Positions 50,601-58,623 of a stretch of DNA of 64,000 nt are shown one piece after another. Each line of letters begins with the position of its first letter. Positions within the stretch are counted from its first letter, which is position 1. The translations under genes and the position numbers were made by a program. This stretch comes from Ifrita kowaldi (lineage: Eukaryota > Chordata > Aves > Passeriformes > Cinclosomatidae). The stretch lies in the NCBI GenBank assembly GCA_013398055.1, contig VZRS01000311.1:76015-140014 (forward strand). Reading direction: 5' to 3'. The notes beneath the pieces were generated by a model. The model was given only the letters and a program-made list of their open reading frames with translations, was not told the origin of the DNA and made no database searches.

Positions 50601-53600
50601 AAGTGGAGACCAGCGAGGAGAGTCATCCCCAGGGGTCTGCATTGGGACTGGCTCTCTTTAACATCTTTGTCAGTGACATGGACAGTGGGACTGAGGCACC
50701 CTCAGCAGGTTTGCTGGTGACACTGAGCTGTGTGCTGCAGGTGACACACTGGAGGGAAGGGATGCCATCCTGAGGGACCTGGACAGGCTTGAGAGGTGGG
50801 ACTGTGGGAACCTCATGAAGTTCAGCAAGGCAAAGCACAAGGTCTTGCACATGGATCAGGGCAATCCCAAGCAAAAATACAAGATGGGTGGAGAATGCAT
50901 TGAGAGCAGGCCTGAGGGGAAAGAAATGGGGATATTGGTTGACAAGACACTCAAGATGACCCAGCACTTGTCACAAGATGTGCACTTGCAGCCTACAAAA
51001 CCAAACACTTCAAAAGCAGCGTGGGCAGCAGCTGAGAAAGGTGATTCTGCCCCTCTACTCCACTTTCGTGAGCACCCTCCTGCCATGCTGCATCCAGCGC
51101 TGGGACCCTCAACCTCAGAAGGACATGGACCTGCTGGAGTGAGTCCAAAGGAGCACCACAAAAATTATCAGAGGGTTGGAGCACCTCTCCTATGAAGACA
51201 GGCTGAGAGAGCTAGAGTTGTTCAGCCTGGAGAAGAGAAGGCTCTGGGGAGATCTTGGAGCCCCTTCCAGTGCCTAAACAGGTTACAAGAGAGCTGGAGA
51301 GGGACTTCCTACAGAGGCATGGAGTGATAGGACAAAGGGAATGGCTTTAACCTGACAGAGAGTAGATTTAGATTAGATACTGGGAAGAAATTTTTTGCTG
51401 TGAGGGTGGTGAGGCCCTGGCACAGTTGCCCAGAGAAGCTGTGGATGCCCCATCCCTGGAAGTGTTCAGGGCCAGGGCTTGAACACTTGGATGGGGCTTG
51501 GGGCAAGCTGGACTAGTGGAAGGTGTCCCTGCCTATGGCAGCGGGACTGGAACGAGGTGATCTTTAAAGGTCCCATCCTAACCAAACCATTTTGTTTTTC
51601 TACCTGGGCACATTTTCGGAATCAACCACTTCAAGGCTTTTTACAAAAAGTATTTATATGGCCATAGATCTTCTGGAGACCATGAATGTTTAGGAGTATG
51701 AATGTGGCCAGGGTCTGTGTGTTGGCTTCAAAACTGGTAAATAGGCACTTGGGTCTATTTAATTTACTAGTTCAGTTGTAGCCCTAATACTGCTAACAGA
51801 GACAACACTGTTAACCACTTGTCCTACTTTTCTCCAATTATTCTGGATAGTTAAGTACAGATTGGCTCGGGGCTCTTTGGAAATGCTATTTCATCAAAAT
51901 ACTGAAGTATGAGACATTGCTGTGTGTGAACTGTTCTGTAACATGGTTTTGAATTTTGAAGGGAACAATCTGTATAGCGTTGAGCAGTGCATGCTGTAAC
52001 TTAGACATAATGCTTTTCTTCTTCAGTGGATGATTCCTTTTGCAGTCATGCTAGTGACCATTCCAAACCTGATCCTGGCTTACTTCGTGGCCTTCATCTC
52101 TGGTCTGAGCATTGCAGCATCTCTTCTGTTGCCATGGTAGGAGAATTTTACATTTGAGGTGGGAATGAGTGTGTTTTTGCATTACATGTATGTACTACTG
52201 CATGGAATTTGCCTCTGAAAGAGGCAGAATATGGCGAGAGTCACATCTTCCAAGAATCTTTTTTTGGTTTTATAGTGGATGTTATTTGCAATGATGTGAC
52301 CTTGGTTGCCCTGTTGTTAACAGATTACATCTACTGTAACTGTAGCTGCTCTTTGTACATAAGAGTATGTAAATTAATCAATAATCTAAGTAACTATAGA
52401 ACATGTGATAACATTGCTTCAGGAATTATGAAATTAGGCAAATCAACTAATGCTGAGGAATTAAGAATGTAGCAGAGGACACACAAGGCAAACTACGTCT
52501 AGCCTTACTTTTTATGAGGCATGTAGTTAGAGAACAAGGGGTAATGGCTTTCAACTGAAAGATGATGGATTTCGATTAGGTTTTAGAATTTCTTTACTGT
52601 GAGGGTGGCGAGGCCCTGACACAGGTTGCCCAGAAAAGCTGTGGATGCCCCATCCTTGGAAGTGTTCAAGGTTTGATGGGGCTTGTAGCAACCTGGTCCA
52701 GTGGAAGGTGTCCCTGCCCATGGCAGGGGGGTTGGAATAAGATGACCTTTAAAGTCCCTTCCAACCCAAACTATTCCATGATTCTGTGTATCCCTGCTTG
52801 AGCAGTCCTCTGTTACAGATCAAATAACATTGGGGAAAGAATTAAAAGAAACCAATAGTTAAGGTCCTTTGTCCTTGAGGACTGAAAATAAGTGGGGAAA
52901 AACTACACAAGGATGAGCATGGTGGGACATTTCTTCTTCAGATTACATAATTATTATTGAGGTCACATTAACCAGAAAGCAAGACCATTGCTGAAGGCAC
53001 TGCTTTTCATATCTTGTTTGTAGAATGCCCTGAAAACTCCAAGAGATCATGGAATACATAGTTTGAAAAAAGTTGTCAGACTACATAAGCTTTTCTGCAC
53101 AGAGGCTGAGAAGCCCTTTTTTTCCAACTGTAAATGATTACATATATTGGAAATAAAATGACAACTCACAATTGACATTTGAGCAGCTTCCATTCTAATT
53201 CCCCATTACCAAATTCAGTCTCTTTGAAGTAGAGAGAGAATAGGTTTCATTGGTTTCTGAAAATGTTGTTATCTTGTCAAAAGAGTTCATTCAGAGTGCA
53301 ACTATTCAGAGATTCAGAGTCCCTTGAAATATTAAGAAACGTGGGGTTTTTTGTTGTTCTTTTTTTAACATTACAACTTCTGATTGGAATGACAGGCAGA
53401 CCAGGAAATTCTGTCACCTCTCAAGTGTTTGATGGCTTTCCTGTGGTTTTCTACATTGTAATATGTGGCCATGCTTTTCTTACTCATTTTTTGCCCTCCT
53501 TTTCAGCAGTAGAACCTTTTGAACTGGATTCTTTCGTGTGCGTGACTACATCAATCGGCTTAAAAATGGAGGAGGACTGTGGTCTATTTCATTAAGTTTG

Positions 53601-56600
53601 GACTTTGAAAAGAAATTTTGGCTTGAGTTTTTCTTTTATCTTGCTCACTTCTAGGTCAATGCTGCCTGATGTTGTTGATAACTTTCGCCTGCAGAATCCC
53701 CATGGAAAAGGACATGAAACCATTTTCTATTCTTCTTACGTTTTTTTTACCAAGATGTCAGCAGGAATTGGCTTAGGAATTTCTGCAGCAGGACTGGAGT
53801 AAGTAACACTGTGTTTCCACTTAGTGGATCTACTCTGAAAGCATTCTGAGGTTACAGCACTTTACCCTGTGGAGTTAATTGCCTTCATGCCCTGAGCTTG
53901 AAAGTGCCAGCAGCTCCAGATGGCTGACCACTAAAGACAGGATTGTTGCCATCTAGGCCAGACAACTGAGCATTAAGTTACCTGCCCTGACATGTTTCTA
54001 TTCAGAAAAACCTGACTTCCCTTTAGATTTTCCTCTTTTCAATTATTCATGTAAATTTTAGTGGCTTATATGAATAAAGAACTAAACATGAAAGTGCAGC
54101 AGATGAAGTTCCCCCACAGGTGATACAGCTGCTTTGTGCATTCCCTGTTACACCTGGACTGGACTATCTCTATGAGCTTGTAAGTCTTTACATGCATTGG
54201 AGTGCTTTCAGGGGTGCCAGTGGCCTGTTCAGCATAAAAGGATCACCAATTCCTGCATGGTTTTAGGGAACTGGATACTGATCAGAGCAAGGAACAGCCT
54301 TTCTCACAGCTCTGTCCATCACCTAGACCATGTCACTGTGGGAGATGGTTTATGGTCTCTTTCCACTTTGTCTTGTCTGTTCTGACCAGACAGATTGAAA
54401 AAGTGGCCAGGCATCCCTTGCCCTGCCTTTGTGCAAGACCTGGCAGAAAGGGGCTGTGCCTGTCCCTGCTGCAGCACACAACAAACACTTAGAAGGGAAA
54501 TCTAGCCCTTGGCTCCACATTAGGTTTTGGTAACCAGAATGTTTTGCTTTGGGGCCTTGAGCTGAAATTGCTAAATAACAGACAGTGCTTGGCTGAACAT
54601 TTTGGGCATAGGAATTTTAGCTGCTTATTGCTAAAACCCTCAAACAATTTGCTGTTCCCCAATTAGCCCCTTTTCAATTGCATTCCGGTTGGGTCCCAGC
54701 AATTTGCCAAAGCAGATGTTTGTGGGAGAACACAGAGGACAGAGTGATGCCAAATGAGCTGTAGCTTTCATTAGGTGGATGTTCAGAGGAAAAACTCATT
54801 CCACAAATTTGGAATAGGAATTTGAGTATATCAGCAGTTGTGGGACTGCATGGAAGCCCTGAATCAATGAAATCTAAGTGTGTACCTAACTCCGAGCACT
54901 TGAGTAAATTTGTCTATCTTGAGACGAGTGCTTAAGTGTGTGTTTAAATTAAAGTTAATTAGTGCTGTTGAAATTAGTCAAATTACTTGCATGCTTTTAA
55001 AGCAGAGCTTGAATATTTTGCTGAATATTAATAGGAAACATAGATTAACTTCACAGAACCACAGAATCAAAGAATCACAGAATGGGCAGGGCTGGAAGGG
55101 ACAACAGTGGCTCATCTGGTTCCAACTTTCTTTGCTTAAGCAGGGCCATCCCAGAGCACATGGCACAGGATTGTGTCCAGATGGTTCTGGAATATCTCCA
55201 GTGAGGGAGACTCCACACCCTCTCTGGGCAATCTGTTCAGTGCTCAGTCACTGCACAGGAAAGAAGTTCTGCCTCATGTTCAGGTGGAACTTGCTGGGCA
55301 TCAGTTTATTTCCTTACATGGGATTCCACAGTCCTTTCTTTAAAAATATGCAATTAATTTGACCAATTTCAACAGCAATAATTAACTTTAATGTTACATA
55401 TAATAACAAGAAAATACAGAGGTAATGCAGTTATCTGAAGTCAAGCACAAAAATGAGGTTTGAAAAACATGATTGGAAATGTAGTGGGGAGAAGGAAAAA
55501 ACAGAGGTGTAGGGAAAATGGGAGAAAAGTCTTGAAGAGTGTTGGGGGAGAGAAGGAAGCCTTCAGGTGAACAACTGCCTTTTAGCTTTGGACATACACA
55601 CACCATTTGTTTCCATTTGTTTAGGTTTACTGGATACAAGCCAGGGATATGCAGACAGTCAGATGATGTGATCCTCACACTGAAACTCCTCATTGGAGCA
55701 GTCCCTGCCATCCTCATCCTTTTAGGTTTATTTATACTCCTTTTCTACCCAATCACTGAAGAAAGTCGGAAAGAAACAAAGCTTGCCCTTGAAGAGTTAA
55801 GGTAGGTTTGGACTGGCAGTAAAACAGCAACAACATCACCACAGCACCTCCTAAGTGTACTGGGAAAATTATTATTTTATAATAAGAATATAGATATTCC
55901 TTACAACAAAATAAAACAATGTCCTCTTAGTCAAATTATTAATGGAATGGTGCCATGACATGTTCCAGTATCTCTTTTTTTGTAGTGCAGTACAGCCTGC
56001 TTAGAGGACCATTTATCAGAAATTTCAGCTGCTCTATTTTACTTTTTTCTTTGGAGTGGCTCACAAAGCACTATTGTGGTACATTGTTTCAGGTTAGAAA
56101 TGAGGAATATTCTACATAGATTAAATTTCTGGGGAAAATGTGAATAGTTACAATTTACTTTTATAAAGAAGAAAATGATACTGTTGACTGCATTCTTGGT
56201 GTTTATGGAATACAAGAAACATCCAAACCATTTAGAAGCGTAGGCAGAAGACTGTGGGAGAAAAAAAAGAGATCAGCTTTGAGCTATTCTTTCCCTTTTT
56301 ACTCTATCACTCTCCTTCCTCCCTTTTTCTCCTTCTCCAAGGAAAATCTTGTCTAGCTCAAATTCATCCACCTCTCTCAAGTCTTGAGGACATATGTAAG
56401 GACAGTCCTAGCAGACTGATGGGTAAAATATGAAAAAAAATAGGTTGTTACTCTGTCTTGATTTTATTATCCCAGTTTACTGGAATTGGAAATTGATTTC
56501 CATGCTAAGGGATCAATTCTAAGACCTGAGTGTCTGGGACCAATTCATGCCCTAATATATCCAAGATATGTGCATAGGGTTGGCAGATATGACACAGGCC

Positions 56601-56854
56601 TCTCTGCAGACTGGAGGGGACAGGGTAAACAATCTAAAATGGGCCTGGTCCCTCTGTTCAGGAGCTTCAGTCATTGTCCAGAACAACCACACCTTGCTGG
56701 AGGTTCTCAGCTGTTTGAGATTGCCAAACTCAGCTTGATTAGTCAGCAGTGAAAGCCAGAAGTGTGTTCATGTATCATTTGTTCTGCTTTTAACAGAAGG
56801 AGCCATCAAAGCACAGAGAACTTGGACGGCCACAAAAAGGACACCTCTGTCTGA
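20620..56854 (+). CDS. MFSD2B: MFSD2B, sphingosine-1-phosphate exporter (whole coding span, 14 coding exons)
   Basis: Multi-pass plasma-membrane transporter of the MFS family, paralogue of the lysolipid importer MFSD2A. In mammals it exports sphingosine-1-phosphate from erythrocytes and platelets. Fourteen exons with GT-AG boundaries (20620-20661 through 56797-56854) sum to 1524 nt, or 507 codons plus TGA, with every phase matching; human is about 504 aa. Visible motifs are CYAIGGAPNQVAGSAASFF (TM1), GKASGAVTDPVAGFF with Asp74, GRLMPWVLACTPF, QVPYSALTMFLSTDQKDRD, SMLPDVVDNF, ETIFYSSYVFFTK with Lys415, and LLIGAVPAIL. Asp74 and Thr136 align with residues reported as essential in mouse Mfsd2b (D95, T157; from memory). 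Cys191 and Cys439 match a Cys pair disulfide-bonded in MFSD2A. MFSD2A is unlikely because GAVTDPVAGFF and the short N-terminus fit MFSD2B, as does its place next to UBXN2A. Confidence 0.96.
20662..25939 (+). other. MFSD2B: MFSD2B intron 1
   Basis: First intron (5.3 kb). The CpG island tail runs to about 21.1 kb, then AT-rich DNA with one sense CR1 at 23611-23867. Nothing else recognised. Confidence 0.75.
23611..23867 (+). mobile_element. CR1 LINE 3' fragment, sense
   Basis: GAAAGGACAAGGGGCAGTGG opens the typical CR1 3' region. It continues through ATGAGGGTGTTGTGGCACCG, CATCCCTGGAAGTGTTCAA, CTGGTCTAGTGGAAGGTGTC and CCCTGCCCATGGCAG, and ends in ATGAGTCTATGA. Confidence 0.92.
25940..26056 (+). 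CDS. MFSD2B: MFSD2B coding exon 2 (TM1)
   Basis: Not visible as a free-standing ORF in its own frame. Acceptor TGTCACAG ends at 25939 and donor GTAAGT starts at 26057, phase 0 at both ends, 39 codons (residues 15-53). It reads EYRLSMCSKLCYAIGG, APNQVAGSAASFFLQ, then IYLLDIAH, which matches the human segment RLSLCTKVCYGIGGVPNQ and the rest of TM1. Confidence 0.95.
26057..29769 (+). other. MFSD2B: MFSD2B intron 2
   Basis: Intron of 3.7 kb. A more GC-rich patch at about 28380-28760 has no recognisable family. The 166-codon antisense ORF at 26634-27134 has no family resemblance. Confidence 0.75.
29770..29894 (+). CDS. MFSD2B: MFSD2B coding exon 3 (TM2, conserved Asp)
   Basis: Acceptor TACTTTCAG, donor GTAAGC. 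Residues 54-94 plus two bases of Trp95. GKASGAVTDPVAGFFISKS carries Asp74, the conserved charged residue of the family (sodium site in MFSD2A). GRLMPW follows, as in all MFSD2 proteins. Confidence 0.97.
29895..32915 (+). other. MFSD2B: MFSD2B intron 3
   Basis: AT-rich intron of 3.0 kb. TATTTA/TTAATA-rich patch at about 32700-32760. No CR1 or gene recognised. Confidence 0.8.
32916..33039 (+). CDS. MFSD2B: MFSD2B coding exon 4 (TM3 and start of TM4)
   Basis: Acceptor TTCTTTTTAG, donor GTGAGT. It completes Trp95 and encodes residues 96-136. VLACTPFTIVSYFFMWYLPP and WYLTFHCLFQALTT match the family. Thr136 is the last codon. Ends in phase 0. Confidence 0.97.
33040..34224 (+). other. MFSD2B: MFSD2B intron 4
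   Basis: Intron of 1.2 kb with a short tandem of GTTCTAAAT units at 34098-34128. No other structure recognised. Confidence 0.8.
34098..34128. repeat. Short tandem repeat of GTTCTAAAT
   Basis: Two adjacent copies of GTTCTAAAT and a third after a 4-base spacer. Minor intronic microrepeat. Confidence 0.7.
34225..34303 (+). CDS. MFSD2B: MFSD2B coding exon 5
   Basis: Too short to appear as an ORF. Acceptor TTTCCGTAG ends at 34224 and donor GTGAGT starts at 34304. It encodes LFQVPYSALTMFLSTDQKD and RDSATAY (residues 137-162) plus one base of Arg163. This is one of the most conserved MFSD2 motifs, spanning TM4 and the cytoplasmic loop. Confidence 0.97.
34304..38234 (+). other. MFSD2B: MFSD2B intron 5
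   Basis: Intron of 3.9 kb, AT-rich. No CR1 or gene recognised. Confidence 0.75.
38235..38404 (+). CDS. MFSD2B: MFSD2B coding exon 6 (TM5 and extracellular loop)
   Basis: Acceptor TTTTTTAG, donor GTAAGT. It completes Arg163 and encodes residues 164-219. MTMEVLGTLIGAALQGQIV is TM5. The following loop has Cys191, an NTT sequon at Asn198 and a Pro/Asp/Ser-rich run PSIPDPSDPLSHQ. The loop looks longer than in human MFSD2B. Ends in phase 0. Confidence 0.95.
38744..39252 (+). mobile_element. CR1 LINE 3' fragment, sense
   Basis: Starts AATACTGCATCCAGTTCTG and continues through GCCAGAGGAGGGTCACAAAA, GAGCACTTCTCCTGTAAATA, CAGGCTGAGAAAGTTGGG, TTCAGCCTGGAGGAGAGAAG and TTAGATTAGATATCAGGAAG, ending ATTCTATGATTCTATGA. 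It covers the end of ORF2 plus the 3'UTR and is fairly well preserved. Confidence 0.94.
42119..42145. repeat. ATT/ATC triplet microsatellite-like patch
   Basis: Imperfect TAATTATTATCATTATTATC followed by ATCATG. Intronic simple sequence. Confidence 0.6.
42623..42713 (+). CDS. MFSD2B: MFSD2B coding exon 7 (TM6)
   Basis: Acceptor TTTTGAAAG, donor GTAAGT at 42714. Residues 220-249 plus one base of Asp250. AKVYMVAAGVIAGVYLLGIV is TM6, and LFLGVKERD is the conserved central-loop start (human LCLGVKERPD). Confidence 0.96.
42714..42807 (+). other. MFSD2B: MFSD2B intron 7 (94 bp)
   Basis: Very short intron with normal GTAAGT and TTCTCTTAG ends. Confidence 0.95.
42808..42929 (+). CDS. MFSD2B: MFSD2B coding exon 8 (central loop and TM7)
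   Basis: Completes Asp250 and encodes residues 251-290. The central cytoplasmic loop PYALNSDRAIPFCKGLALTM is followed by KHGPYVKLTASFLLISTAVQ, matching human [20 protein letters not shown]. Donor GTAACT starts at 42930. Ends in phase 0. Confidence 0.96.
42930..45280 (+). other. MFSD2B: MFSD2B intron 8
   Basis: Intron of 2.4 kb with a 56-base pyrimidine-only tract at 43161-43216. No CR1 recognised. Confidence 0.8.
43161..43216. repeat. 56-bp homopyrimidine tract
   Basis: Only C and T across 56 bases, built from CTTTT, CTTTTTTTTTT and CTTTTTTTTT units. It is near mirror-symmetric and of a class that can form triplex DNA. On the minus strand it would read as a GA-interrupted poly(A). Confidence 0.85.
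45281..45364 (+). CDS. MFSD2B: MFSD2B coding exon 9
   Basis: Acceptor TTCAACAG, donor GTGAGT. Twenty-eight codons, phase 0 at both ends (residues 291-318). LEQGNFVLFCTHAAGLRNHF matches human [20 protein letters not shown], and QYLVVTIL begins the next membrane segment. Confidence 0.96.
45365..46650 (+). other. MFSD2B: MFSD2B intron 9
   Basis: Intron of 1.3 kb. No repeat recognised. Confidence 0.85.
46651..46731 (+). CDS. MFSD2B: MFSD2B coding exon 10
   Basis: Too short to show as an ORF. Acceptor CCCTTGTAG, donor GTAAGC. Twenty-seven codons, phase 0 (residues 319-345): VSAAVSVPFWQKFLQRFGKK then CAACGIS, matching human [20 protein letters not shown]. Confidence 0.96.
46732..52026 (+). other. 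MFSD2B: MFSD2B intron 10 with a 1.2 kb CR1
   Basis: Intron of 5.3 kb. Its main content is a sense CR1 at 50413-51602 that retains reverse-transcriptase ORF remnants. 46.7-50.4 kb has no recognised feature. Confidence 0.8.
50413..51602 (+). mobile_element. CR1 LINE with ORF2 reverse-transcriptase remnant, sense
   Basis: The longest CR1 in the window. It opens within ORF2: YLDLCKAFDTVLHDILVCKL, then WISQWIRNWLDG, part of the reverse-transcriptase domain. A frame change near 50.6 kb is followed by SMSKWRP-like and MKFSKAKHKVLHMDQGNPKQ segments, then TTCAGCCTGGAGAAGAGAAG and the standard 3' region. The frame is broken in several places and the 5' end is missing, so it is a dead copy. The tail octamers are eroded. 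Confidence 0.95.
52027..52136 (+). CDS. MFSD2B: MFSD2B coding exon 11
   Basis: Acceptor TTCTTCAG; donor GTAGGA at 52137 is weaker than the others. It encodes residues 346-381 plus two bases of Trp382. WMIPFAVMLVTIPNLILAYF and VAFISGLSIAASLLLPW match human [20 protein letters not shown]. Confidence 0.96.
52137..53654 (+). other. MFSD2B: MFSD2B intron 11
   Basis: Intron of 1.5 kb with a sense CR1 at 52519-52787. The ORF at 53263-53595 is intronic and unrecognised. Confidence 0.8.
52519..52787 (+). mobile_element. CR1 LINE 3' fragment, sense
   Basis: GCATGTAGTTAGAGAACAAG, then GGGTAATGGCTTTCAACTGA, TTTACTGTGAGGGTGGCGAG, CCAGTGGAAGGTGTCCCTGC and TTCCATGATTCTGTG. A typical CR1 3' end with a small internal deletion. 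Confidence 0.94.
53655..53798 (+). CDS. MFSD2B: MFSD2B coding exon 12
   Basis: Acceptor CACTTCTAG, donor GTAAGT. It completes Trp382 and encodes residues 383-429 plus two bases of Glu430. SMLPDVVDNFRLQN, then ETIFYSSYVFFTKMSAG with Lys415, which aligns with the headgroup-contacting Lys of MFSD2A. IGLGISAAGLE completes the helix. Confidence 0.97.
53799..55624 (+). other. MFSD2B: MFSD2B intron 12
   Basis: Intron of 1.8 kb containing an antisense CR1 at 55052-55315. Confidence 0.8.
55052..55315 (-). mobile_element. CR1 LINE 3' fragment, antisense
   Basis: CACAGAACCACAGAATCAAA, GAATCACAGAATGGGCAGGG, CTGGAAGGGACAACAGTGGC, then GCAGGGCCATCCCAGAGCAC, GACTCCACACCCTCTCTGGG and AGGAAAGAAGTTCTGCCTC. 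Reverse complement of a CR1 3' end. Confidence 0.93.
55625..55801 (+). CDS. MFSD2B: MFSD2B coding exon 13 (last TM and start of C-tail)
   Basis: Acceptor TTTGTTTAG, donor GTAGGT. It completes Glu430 and encodes residues 431-488 plus two bases of Arg489. FTGYKPGICRQSDD carries Cys439, the partner of Cys191. ILTLKLLIGAVPAILILLGL is the last membrane segment, and the charged ESRKETKLALEELR starts the cytoplasmic tail. Confidence 0.97.
55802..56796 (+). other. MFSD2B: MFSD2B intron 13
   Basis: Intron of 1.0 kb. No recognised repeat. Confidence 0.85.
56797..56854 (+). CDS. MFSD2B: MFSD2B coding exon 14 (C-terminus and stop)
   Basis: Too short to appear as an ORF. Acceptor TTTTAACAG ends at 56796. 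It completes Arg489 and encodes RSHQSTENLDGHKKDTSV, then TGA at 56852-56854. This is a short hydrophilic Ser/Lys-containing tail, unlike the Arg-rich human end in sequence but similar in length. Confidence 0.9.
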
Positions 56855-57210
56855 AAGCTCTGAACTTTCCAAATACAGGCTCACATCCCACCAGAAAACT
56901 CTGTGAGAGTTTCCCAGGTCATTTCTCTGCTCACATTTTATCAAAAAGGACAAAGGACGATTCTGACATAATCAGTAATGAAATCAAGAGAGGACACCTT
57001 TGTGCAAATATACACCTAACTCCATGCACTGTGCTAAAAAAGACATTACACATGTGCAGAAATGCAAGCTATTGAAGACTTGGGGGTTTTTTGGTTGTTT
57101 TCCGATGATTAATGGGAAGCTATGATCTTGTTCATGGGAGATTTTATGCATTTATAGGTCAAGGGGAAAAAAAAAGTGTAAATGTGACCAGAGAATTTTT
57201 GAATGTTCTG

Positions 57211-57275
57211 AATTGGAAAAGACTCACGAGGGTCATTGAGTCCAATTCATGCTGCACCACCCAAATATTAACTCA
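57211..57275 (-). mobile_element. Degraded CR1-like fragment, antisense
   Basis: AATTGGAAAAGACTCACGAG then GGTCATTGAGTCCAATTCAT resembles the antisense CR1 block GGAAAAGACCTNNAAGATCATCGAGTCCAACC. Short and diverged. Confidence 0.55.
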
Positions 57276-58617
57276 CAATATACTTCACCCTGGGAGGTTG
57301 GGGTGGATTTTGAGCACAATCTCTACCTATAAATTGCACACTATTGTGTTTGGAAAGCACTTGGGTACCTGAAGCACACTATATGAAGTTAGGATTTATT
57401 TTGTTTTGAAATGAAGCAAATCACTGGTGAGGACATGTTTTGATGATTTTTTTTCCCCCATTTTTTTGGAAGAGATTTCGAGGTAATTTAAGTTTATAGA
57501 TTCTATAAGAAATAGAACCCTACATTTCCCATTACCCATGTTTCTTGCTTCTGAAACCTATAAGCTGATCTCTCTCAGAGAATGAAAACATTTTCAAAAT
57601 CAACATTTCCCCTAAGGATATGCAAAATCAGTTGTCCCTTCCAAAAATTATGTAATTTAAATACCTTTAAATTTTGACCTTTAAGTAATCACGATACCCA
57701 TTTCTCACATGGTGTAGGCTCCCTACCTCAGGAAACACCATGGCATGCGTATTAATCTCAGCTTGCACCTATTTTGTAATAATGAGGTTACACCTGCCTT
57801 TTAAATGGTGATTTTTTTCAGTTAGGGATGGTATAGTGCTTCAGATACATCAACTAGAACCTCATTTCTACTATAGATGTACACTGTTGAGCACAATTTT
57901 TAGATGAAAGACACACCTAACCTCAGGCACCTTCCAGAGCACTGAAGTTCAGACCTGTTCATTCCTGGCTTCTGTAGTCAGTGCAGTTACTGAGACCTCC
58001 AGAAACTGGCTCCAAGCTTAACCTAAAATGACTGGGTTCTGAGGACATATCTAAATCTGGGAGGAAGAGTGAGGAATCCAAGAGGTTTGTTCACCTTGAA
58101 GAAATTAGCAAAACGCAAGACAAGACAGGAATTTCATCCCCCTGCCTTCACTGTGTCTCTCTGTGAGAGGTGCCTTCTACTGTACCAGAAGTGCCTTTGG
58201 AGGATGGGCTTGCTGCTGTTGGGGAGCACCTAGAGAAAGTGGAAGTGGCCACCTGTAATTTACTCAGGGCCATCTGGGAAGTGGCTCACAGTGCTGGGAC
58301 TGGACACCGAGAAAGCTTTGGCCAAAGGACACTGTGAAGTAAAATCAATGCAACCATGGAGTGTCTTATTAAATTTGATACTGAAACCTTGTCAGGCAAG
58401 TTTGAAGTCAAAGGCCTTATGAACTGTCCTAATTCAGCAAAATACCTAATCATGAGGGAGCTTCTAAGGGTATATTTTGAGTGTGTGTGGGTAACAGTTA
58501 ACTGCATTTAAGATTTCTGTTGAGTTGCCATCTAAGGCTGGGGTTTTTTGGTTTTTTTCTTGTTTCAATTTTTGGACAAACCAAGATATGTATGCCTGGG
58601 GCATATGTGTTTACAAC

Positions 58618-58623
58618 AATAAA
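58618..58623 (+). promoter_or_regulatory. MFSD2B: Candidate MFSD2B poly(A) signal
   Basis: AATAAA about 1.76 kb after the MFSD2B stop. It is the first canonical hexamer I noticed on the plus strand downstream of the gene. Confidence 0.35.

Noticed and set aside
50815..51195. 126-codon ORF
   Set aside because: This is decayed CR1 ORF2 sequence (MKFSKAKHKVLHMDQGNPKQ), not a host gene.
53263..53595. 110-codon ORF with hydrophobic stretches just before MFSD2B exon 12
   Set aside because: Tempting as an extra membrane exon, but MFSD2B runs continuously from exon 11 to exon 12 at SLLLPW/SMLPD without it.
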